From NCBI GenBank assembly GCA_903938935.1, contig CAJAFD010000141.1:1-9102 (forward strand): a DNA stretch of 9,102 nt. Direction: 5' to 3'. Every line of letters starts with the position of its first letter. Position 1 is the first letter of the stretch. Shown here in pieces: positions 3,871 to 9,102 of the stretch. Both the position numbers and the translations under genes were made by a program. The notes below the pieces were generated by a model. It had not been told where the DNA came from. It worked only from the letters and a program-made list of their open reading frames with translations, and ran no database searches. The stretch is from an uncultured Opitutia bacterium (GTDB lineage Bacteria; Verrucomicrobiota; Verrucomicrobiia; Opitutales; Opitutaceae).

Positions 3871-6525
3871 TCATGGCGGCACCGCGACTCCATATTTCGC
3901 CAGACGCGCCTTCGCCTGCGCCTCACCCGGCAATCCCGCCTTGAGTAAAAGCAACCACGCCTCCTTCGCCTCCTCGAGTTTGCCCTGCTGCTCGCGCAAG
4001 CCGCCAAACTCGATCAACGTCCGCGCCATCCAGTAACGCCCCTTCGCCCGCTCGCTCAGCTGCGCGGCCATTTTCGCATCCAGTAAAAACGGCGACACCA
4101 CATCGCGCCACCAACCCACGGCTGCTTTCTCCAGCTCGCCGCGCTGACGCAACACGACACCCAGATTAAAGCCCGCCTCGATTCGCACATCCAAGGGCGC
4201 ATCCACGCGATCGCGCACATGCTCGAGCAACACCAACGCGCTCTCCAAGTGCGACGGATCACTCGCCGCCTGCGCGTTGTGACACTCCGCCAACGCCAGC
4301 TGCGCCAACACCACATCTGGACTCGTCGCGAATGCGTTCACCAGCGACTCATAAGTTTGTTGGGCCTGTGGAAACTGGCTGAGTTTGCGCAACAAATGCC
4401 CCTGCTTCAACCTCGCCGCAAACACGAGTTCACTCTGCGGGTATTCTCGCACCAAATCATCCAGTAAATTTTGCGCCTTCGGCAAACGCGCCTCACCGCT
4501 CGCCTCCGCCTGCAACGCCGCAAAATACAACGCGTAGGGCGCATTAATGTTACCCGGAAACTTTTCCGCTAAATCCGTATACAGCTGCTGCGCCTGCACC
4601 GCGTTGAACTGCTTCGCGTAGTGATCCGCTTCTTCTAAATACGAAGCCACCGCCGCATCTGTGTCCTTGAAATCCTCGCGCAGTTTTTTCAACTGCGCCA
4701 CGCCCGCCTCTTCCTTGCCCTGCTTGAACAGCGCCTGCGCCTGCAACAACGCCGCCGCACTCGCCAACTCCGTGCGCAGCGCCACCGATTCATTCGCTAA
4801 CGACTTCGCCAACGCCTCCGACGTCAATGCCCGCAGATATTCCAACGCCTTCGCTGGCTGAGCCGGCTCCACGTCGAGCGCTAATCGCGCGCGCAGCCAC
4901 TCCAGCCGCGCCCGCAACTTCGCGGGCAACCCAGCCTCCACCGTCCCGCCCAGCAACCGCTCCACGCGCGCAAAAGCCGCGGCCACGCCACTCGCCCCGC
5001 GCGCCTGCAACGCTCGCGCCAAATTCCACTCCGCCTGCCAACGATCTTCGACGGCAAACCCCGGCTCCGCCGCAAGCGCGTCGAGCACCGTCTGCGCGGC
5101 CTCCGGCGTGCCGGCCTCGATCTCCGCTTGCACGCGTTGAAAACGCAGCGCGCTCAATATCTCCGGTTTCAGTCCCACCGGCGGATCTCGCAACACCGCC
5201 GCATACGCATCCGCCGCCGGCCGGAAATCCTGCGCGCGGAACCACGCCTCCGCCACCAACACGCCCAACTCCGCCCGCCGCGCCCCCGCCGGCAACGCCG
5301 CCGCCGCTTTCTTCGCGCTGTCTGCCGCCAAGCGATAACGTCGCTGCTCCCACGCTGCGCCCGTGAGCACTTCCCAAGCCTCAGCGCGCAGAGGAGAACC
5401 GGGGAATTTTTCCAACAGCGCCCGCGCATCGTCCTCGGCGGCCGCATAGCTTTTGTCGCCCAGCAACAGATTCGCCCGATACAAATAAAATTCTTCCTGC
5501 AACGCATGCGCTGGCGTCTCCGCGATCCAGCGCCCGAGCTCCGCGCGCAATTGGCCGCGCCCCGGATTTTTCTCCGAGGCCTGCGCGAGCAAGCGCAACG
5601 CCAAGCGTTGCCGCACCCCATCGCGTCCGCGCGCTACGAGTTCGAGCAACGCCGTGCGTCCCACTCCATCGGTCGCGCCCGCGATCAACCCGAGCCACAG
5701 TCTAAAATCATCCGCGAACTGACGCTCATCCCGCGGCAAGCCGAGCAACTGCTGCTGGATCACCGCCACCGCCTCAGATTTACGACCGAGCGCGTTTAAA
5801 TTTGCCGCATAAGTCCGCGCCGCGCCGTAGCCGGTCGCCTGGCCCGCGAAGCGCGTCATCGCTTGGCGTTGCCCGGCCAGATCGGCCTCGTTGCCGGTGC
5901 CGCTGCGCCGGAGTAAAATCCGCTCCGCATCGAGGCGAAACCGCGTCCGCGCCAACTCCGTCACCGCCGCGGCCTGCGCTTGCTCGAAAAATTTATTCGT
6001 CGCCTTCACGTCACCCGATTCGCCCGCGAGTAAGCCTTGCAAATAAAACCACCACGCGCGGTCGCTGGGCGCCAATTCCGTTTCTTTGACGGCGGCGAGC
6101 GCCGCCTTGGCCGCATCGATTTTGCGCGCCGTCGCCGCCGCGAGTCCGGCCCGCAACTGCCACGCGCTGCCACGCAAGCCGATCCAGCCATTCAACGCAC
6201 TCTCCGCCTCGGCGACGCGTCCGTCGTCGAGCAACGCCGTCACTAATCCCAGCGTGAGCGTGGCCCGATCCGCGCTCGGTGCCGCTAGGGCTGCGCGGTA
6301 AAGTTCAACCGCCGTCGCCGGAAATCCGAGTTCCTGCGCGCGCTGCGCCGCGGCGAGCGTGAGCGCCGCCGCCCCCGGTGACACCGCGGTCACCGCACTC
6401 GCCGCCGCCAGTGGCACCGGTCGGTTCAAAGCCTCAATCTCTTGGGCTCGCGCCGACTCCCCGACCACCGCCACTACGGCGACCAAACAGATTGAAAAAT
6501 AAATCGAGGTTCGACGAAGACGCAT
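3871..6525 (-). CDS. Large exported TPR-repeat protein of the Exb/Tol-like operon
   Basis: The 884-residue product begins with a classic Sec signal peptide: MRLRR, a hydrophobic core to about residue 22, and an SARA cleavage site giving Gln28 as the first mature residue. There is no lipobox, so it should be a soluble periplasmic or envelope-associated protein. The rest is almost wholly Ala-rich helical hairpins of the TPR kind. Recognisable units lie near 60-115, 345-375 (YRANLLLGDKSYAAAEDDAR), 380-445, 640-690, 720-755 and 800-880, many followed by FPG or YPQ turns. TPR proteins of this type act as scaffolds; in Gram-negatives a small TPR protein, CpoB, belongs to the Tol system. It heads the operon, so it is probably a structural or regulatory partner of the ExbBD-like motor. 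It is far larger than CpoB and I cannot assign a specific function. The ATG at 6523-6525 is chosen because it gives the signal peptide. Confidence 0.87.
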   Translation of the reverse strand: MRLRRTSIYFSICLVAVVAVVGESARAQEIEALNRPVPLAAASAVTAVSPGAAALTLAAAQRAQELGFPATAVELYRAALAAPSADRATLTLGLVTALLDDGRVAEAESALNGWIGLRGSAWQLRAGLAAATARKIDAAKAALAAVKETELAPSDRAWWFYLQGLLAGESGDVKATNKFFEQAQAAAVTELARTRFRLDAERILLRRSGTGNEADLAGQRQAMTRFAGQATGYGAARTYAANLNALGRKSEAVAVIQQQLLGLPRDERQFADDFRLWLGLIAGATDGVGRTALLELVARGRDGVRQRLALRLLAQASEKNPGRGQLRAELGRWIAETPAHALQEEFYLYRANLLLGDKSYAAAEDDARALLEKFPGSPLRAEAWEVLTGAAWEQRRYRLAADSAKKAAAALPAGARRAELGVLVAEAWFRAQDFRPAADAYAAVLRDPPVGLKPEILSALRFQRVQAEIEAGTPEAAQTVLDALAAEPGFAVEDRWQAEWNLARALQARGASGVAAAFARVERLLGGTVEAGLPAKLRARLEWLRARLALDVEPAQPAKALEYLRALTSEALAKSLANESVALRTELASAAALLQAQALFKQGKEEAGVAQLKKLREDFKDTDAAVASYLEEADHYAKQFNAVQAQQLYTDLAEKFPGNINAPYALYFAALQAEASGEARLPKAQNLLDDLVREYPQSELVFAARLKQGHLLRKLSQFPQAQQTYESLVNAFATSPDVVLAQLALAECHNAQAASDPSHLESALVLLEHVRDRVDAPLDVRIEAGFNLGVVLRQRGELEKAAVGWWRDVVSPFLLDAKMAAQLSERAKGRYWMARTLIEFGGLREQQGKLEEAKEAWLLLLKAGLPGEAQAKARLAKYGVAVPP

Positions 6526-6648
6526 GAGTTACCGCGCCAACTTGCTTCTCCTGATGGAAACAATCAACCGCGATGTAACGCATTCCGCCTCGCAACGCGG
6601 TGAGCGACTGCACATATCTGGCGTGTCTATTTAACTCCACCCACTTCC
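6526..6648. promoter_or_regulatory. Divergent intergenic region between the TPR and lemA operons
   Basis: This 123-bp gap must hold the promoters for both divergent operons. No convincing sigma70-type pair is visible on either strand. The best plus-strand -10-like hexamer is TATTTA at 6628-6633, only about 15 bp before lemA, with no good -35 at 17 bp. On the minus strand AGGAG (reverse complement within 6548-6552) is 22 bp from the TPR ATG, too far for a normal ribosome binding site. Promoter recognition in this organism may therefore differ, or the promoters may need activators. Confidence 0.4.
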
Positions 6649-7248
6649 ATGATTATCCTTATCGTACTAGGCGTCATCGCCGCCGTCCTCGTCATCGCCG
6701 CCCTCTGGATTGCCGGCATTTACAACGCACTCGTCGGACTCCGCAACCGCTTCAAAAACGCCTTCGCCCAAATCGACGTCCAGTTAAAGCGTCGCTATGA
6801 TCTCATCCCCAATCTCGTGGAAACCGCCAAGGGCTACATGAAACATGAAAGCAGCACACTCGAGGCCGTGATCAAAGCCCGCAACATCGCCGCCGCCGCC
6901 GCGTCCGCCGCTGCCGCGAATCCCGCCGACGCCAACGCCATGAAAGGCCTCCTCTCCGCCGAAGCCGGCCTCGGCGGCGCGCTCTCCCGCCTCATGGTCG
7001 TCTCCGAACAATACCCCGATCTCAAAGCCAACCAAAACATGATGCAGCTCACCGAGGAACTCACCTCGACCGAGAACAAAGTGAGCTTCGCCCGCCAAGC
7101 CTACAACGACGCGGTCATGGCCTATAACACCGCCCGCGAGATTTTCCCGAATGTAGTTTTCGCCGGCATGTTTGGTTTCCTCCCAGCCGAGCTGTTTAAG
7201 ATCGAAGACCCCACCGAGCGCAACGCGCCTAAGGTTTCGTTCAACTAA
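6649..7248 (+). CDS. lemA: LemA family protein
   Basis: LemA proteins are small membrane-anchored coiled helical proteins of unclear biochemical role, often encoded beside membrane proteases. The 199-residue product has one N-terminal membrane helix (about 2-25). Next come the family block RNRFKNAFAQIDVQLKRRYDLIPNLVETAKGYMKHE, split over residues 32-67, and the C-terminal signature FARQAYNDAVMAYN...FP (147-167) leading to the hydrophobic FGFLPAELF. Residues 81-90 are an Ala-rich run encoded by GCC repeats, a usual low-complexity spot in this family. The ATG at 6649 has no Shine-Dalgarno (CTCCACCCACTTCC upstream). It heads a plus-strand operon with a miniprotein and an M48 protease, a recurrent pairing that suggests membrane-protein quality control or envelope stress. 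Confidence 0.96.
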   Translation: MIILIVLGVIAAVLVIAALWIAGIYNALVGLRNRFKNAFAQIDVQLKRRYDLIPNLVETAKGYMKHESSTLEAVIKARNIAAAAASAAAANPADANAMKGLLSAEAGLGGALSRLMVVSEQYPDLKANQNMMQLTEELTSTENKVSFARQAYNDAVMAYNTAREIFPNVVFAGMFGFLPAELFKIEDPTERNAPKVSFN

Positions 7249-7295
7249 GTCCGGAACCAGCATCAAGAGGAGCCGATCCGTCTCGTATTTTTACC

Positions 7296-7469
7296 GTGAA
7301 AAATTCCGCGCCAGATTACGCGATCGGCTGGGGTACGCTTGCCTTGATCAACGCCGGGCTCGCCCAATCCAAACACCGCCGCGCTTGGGTTTGGTTTTTT
7401 CTGAGCCTTTTATTGGGCCCCATCGCAACCTTACTGATCGTGCTGCTCGACCCGCTGCCCGCTCCGTAA
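7296..7469 (+). CDS. 57-residue membrane miniprotein of unknown function
   Basis: A GTG start at 7296 opens a 57-residue reading frame ending at TAA 7467-7469. The product has a polar start (MKNSAPDYAIGWG), a Lys/His/Arg patch (SKHRRAW, 25-31), then a strong hydrophobic helix WVWFFLSLLLGPIATLLIVLL ending in DPLPAP. That is the look of a one- or two-pass membrane miniprotein. The basic patch followed by an aromatic helix with an internal Gly-Pro resembles many small uncharacterised bacterial membrane proteins, but I recognise no named family. It fills the lemA-protease gap almost exactly (47 bp after lemA, 12 bp before the protease), so it is probably co-transcribed with them. The nearest AGGAG is 23 bp upstream, so the start is uncertain. 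Confidence 0.6.
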   Translation: MKNSAPDYAIGWGTLALINAGLAQSKHRRAWVWFFLSLLLGPIATLLIVLLDPLPAP

Positions 7470-7481
7470 AACTGAGTCGCG

Positions 7482-9102
7482 ATGGATTTCTTCGAGGCCC
7501 AAGCCCGCGCCAAAAAGCGCACGTCACGGCTCGTCGTGCTCTTCTCGCTCGCCGTCCTCGGCACGATCGCGGCGGGCTACTTTGGCGCGATTTTTCTCAC
7601 CGGGCAAATTACCCAAAAATCCGCCCGCACCCGCGACCGCTACGGCTACGTTCAACCCGCACGCCCACTCGCCCTCTGGCAACCGCAGCTCCTCGCCGTC
7701 GTTTCACTCGGCACGCTCGCCGTCATCGGCCTCGCCTCGCTTTATAAATGGAGTGAATTTTCCGCCGGTGGCTCCGCAGTCGCCGAAAGCGTCGGCGGAC
7801 GCCGCGTCGATCCGCACACCACCGATCTCGCCGAGCGCCGCCTGCTCAATGTCGTTGAAGAAATGGCTCTCGCCTCGGGCGTGCCCATGCCCGCGGTCTT
7901 CGTGCTCGACGACGAGCCAGCCATCAACGCCTTCGCCGCCGGCCTCACCACCGCCGATGCCGTCGTCGCCGTCACGCGCGGTACGCTTGAAAAACTCACG
8001 CGCGACGAACTCCAAGGCGTGATCGGTCACGAGTTCAGCCACATCCTCAACGGCGACATGCGCCTCAACCTGCGCCTGACGTCGCTCATCTTCGGCATCC
8101 TCGTCATCGGCCTCGCCGGCCGCGGTATCCTCTGGTCGCTCGGCCGCGCCCGCGTCACCTCCTCGCGCGACAACAAAAACTCTGGATGCATCTTGGTCGC
8201 CATCGGCGCCGTCGGCCTCGGGCTCTTAATCATCGGCTACGTCGGCTATTTTTTCGGCCGCCTCATCCAAGCCGCCGTCTCCCGCCAACGCGAATTTCTC
8301 GCCGACGCCTCCGCCGTCCAATTCACGCGGAATCCCACTGGCCTCGGCGGCGCCCTCAAAAAAATCGGCGGGCTCGCCCTAGGCTCCTCCCTGCAAACCT
8401 CCAAGAGCGCGGCGATCGGCCATTTCTTTTTCGCGCAAAGTTTCCGCTCTAACTTCGGCGGCCTCTGGGCCACGCACCCGCCGCTGGATGAACGCATCCG
8501 CGCCATCGAACCCGCCTTCGACGGCACCTTCATCGAGCCGCCGCAAATCGTCGACGTCGCACGTGAATCATTCGTCTCCGCCGGTCTCGCCCCCGCGCGC
8601 ACCCGCCCGGCCTTTCAACCCAACGACGTCCTCGCTTCCGTCGGCACGCTCACCCCCGCGCTGCTTGCGGAGGCGCAGGAGCTGCACGCCGCGCTGCCGC
8701 CTCGCCTCCTCGCCGCCGCCCACGCGCCCAGCGAAGCGCCAACCTTACTTTACGGCCTGCTGATCGATAACGACGACGACAACGTCCAGCGCCGCCAACT
8801 CGCCCTGATCGCCCGTCGCGCCGGCGGCGAAGCGCTGCACGTGCTAGAATCGCTCGACTCCTCGCTCCGCGATCTAGGTCCCGAGCACAAACTCCCGCTC
8901 CTCCAACTCGCCCTACCCGCGCTAAAAACGCTCCGTCCCTCCGCGCTCGCGCCGTTTTTTGAAACCCTCGACGCGCTTGTGCACGCCGATGGACGCGTCT
9001 CACCGTTCGAGTTCGCCCTCCAAAAACTCCTTCTGCGTCACCTCGCCGCCAGCCGCGCTCCAGCGCGTGCGTCGATGGTTCAGTTTCATTCCTTCAAAGC
9101 CG
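7482..9102 (+). CDS. M48 family (HtpX-like) membrane zinc metalloprotease, 3' truncated by window
   Basis: The frame stays open from ATG 7482 to the window edge (540 codons visible), with a stop only three codons upstream of the ATG, which fixes the start. The catalytic HEFSH zinc motif is at residues 183-187, and the third ligand is probably Glu271 in EFLAD. Four membrane helices are predicted at about 16-39, 70-88, 200-219 and 236-260, so the active site would face the cytoplasm as in HtpX. The HPPLDERI motif (332-339) typical of M48 ends the catalytic part. HtpX-type enzymes cut damaged membrane proteins. Unlike HtpX (about 290 residues), this protein continues at least another 190 residues. 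That helical part contains an acidic DNDDDN (429-434) and HADGRVSPFEF (501-511), resembling TerB-like helical domains. The neighbouring lemA is a known partner type. The C-terminus is not visible. Confidence 0.94.
   Translation, partial: MDFFEAQARAKKRTSRLVVLFSLAVLGTIAAGYFGAIFLTGQITQKSARTRDRYGYVQPARPLALWQPQLLAVVSLGTLAVIGLASLYKWSEFSAGGSAVAESVGGRRVDPHTTDLAERRLLNVVEEMALASGVPMPAVFVLDDEPAINAFAAGLTTADAVVAVTRGTLEKLTRDELQGVIGHEFSHILNGDMRLNLRLTSLIFGILVIGLAGRGILWSLGRARVTSSRDNKNSGCILVAIGAVGLGLLIIGYVGYFFGRLIQAAVSRQREFLADASAVQFTRNPTGLGGALKKIGGLALGSSLQTSKSAAIGHFFFAQSFRSNFGGLWATHPPLDERIRAIEPAFDGTFIEPPQIVDVARESFVSAGLAPARTRPAFQPNDVLASVGTLTPALLAEAQELHAALPPRLLAAAHAPSEAPTLLYGLLIDNDDDNVQRRQLALIARRAGGEALHVLESLDSSLRDLGPEHKLPLLQLALPALKTLRPSALAPFFETLDALVHADGRVSPFEFALQKLLLRHLAASRAPARASMVQFHSFKA

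Noticed and set aside
4790..5799. Several 150-223 codon frames on both strands within the TPR gene
   Set aside because: These Arg/Pro- or Gly-rich translations come from wrong frames of the long TPR coding sequence, which alone has a signal peptide and repeats.
6434..6640. 68-codon minus-strand frame over the divergent intergenic region
   Set aside because: It overlaps the start of the TPR gene in another frame, and its sequence has no membrane, signal or family feature.
6884..6919. GCC-rich repeat inside lemA considered as a microsatellite
   Set aside because: It encodes the Ala-rich segment (about residues 81-90) common in LemA proteins and is explained by coding plus GC bias.
1..9102. 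CRISPR array, IS element, integrase, phage or toxin-antitoxin genes
   Set aside because: I saw no regularly spaced repeats, terminal inverted repeats, transposase motifs or toxin/antitoxin-like pairs. The content is housekeeping and envelope genes.

Overview
The window is GC-rich chromosomal DNA from a Gram-negative-type bacterium. My best guess is a verrucomicrobial lineage such as Opitutales. That rests on recognising the style of the EF-Tu, the order tRNA-Thr / tuf / tRNA-Trp / secE (shared, as I recall, with Chlamydia) and an ExbB/ExbD system with a large TPR protein. No marker here proves the taxonomy. I see no mobile element, CRISPR array, phage gene or rRNA. The window looks like core and conserved-accessory chromosome.

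Minus strand, positions 1-1942: a translation and secretion block reads leftward. The order is a probable promoter, tRNA-Thr(GGT), tuf (EF-Tu), a GC hairpin, tRNA-Trp(CCA), secE, then a GC-rich stretch with an alternating purine-pyrimidine tract where nusG should begin. Both tRNAs encode their 3' CCA. The EF-Tu is full length but has a non-canonical switch I, which is the most unusual thing I can read directly.

Minus strand, positions 1971-6525: an apparent four-gene operon, also reading leftward. It encodes an exported 884-residue TPR protein, an ExbB/TolQ-type proton-channel subunit, a divergent ExbD/TolR-type subunit, and a single-pass periplasmic protein in the TonB position whose C-terminus looks TonB-like. 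The last three genes overlap by 4 bp at each junction, which indicates tight translational coupling and fixed stoichiometry. Together they look like a self-contained, proton-motive-force-driven envelope machine with its own TPR scaffold.

Plus strand, positions 6649-9102: a divergent operon with lemA, an unrecognised 57-residue membrane miniprotein, and an M48 (HtpX-like) membrane zinc protease that runs off the right edge. LemA plus M48 protease is a recurrent bacterial pairing. The protease carries a long extra C-terminal region beyond the catalytic domain.

Genes at the front of transcription units or preceded by a gap lack a recognisable Shine-Dalgarno sequence. The two genes entered by 4-bp overlaps each have a good one. 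The only gene-free stretches are short: the secE-nusG junction, about 100 bp before tRNA-Thr, 75 bp between the TPR and exbB genes, and 123 bp between the divergent operons.
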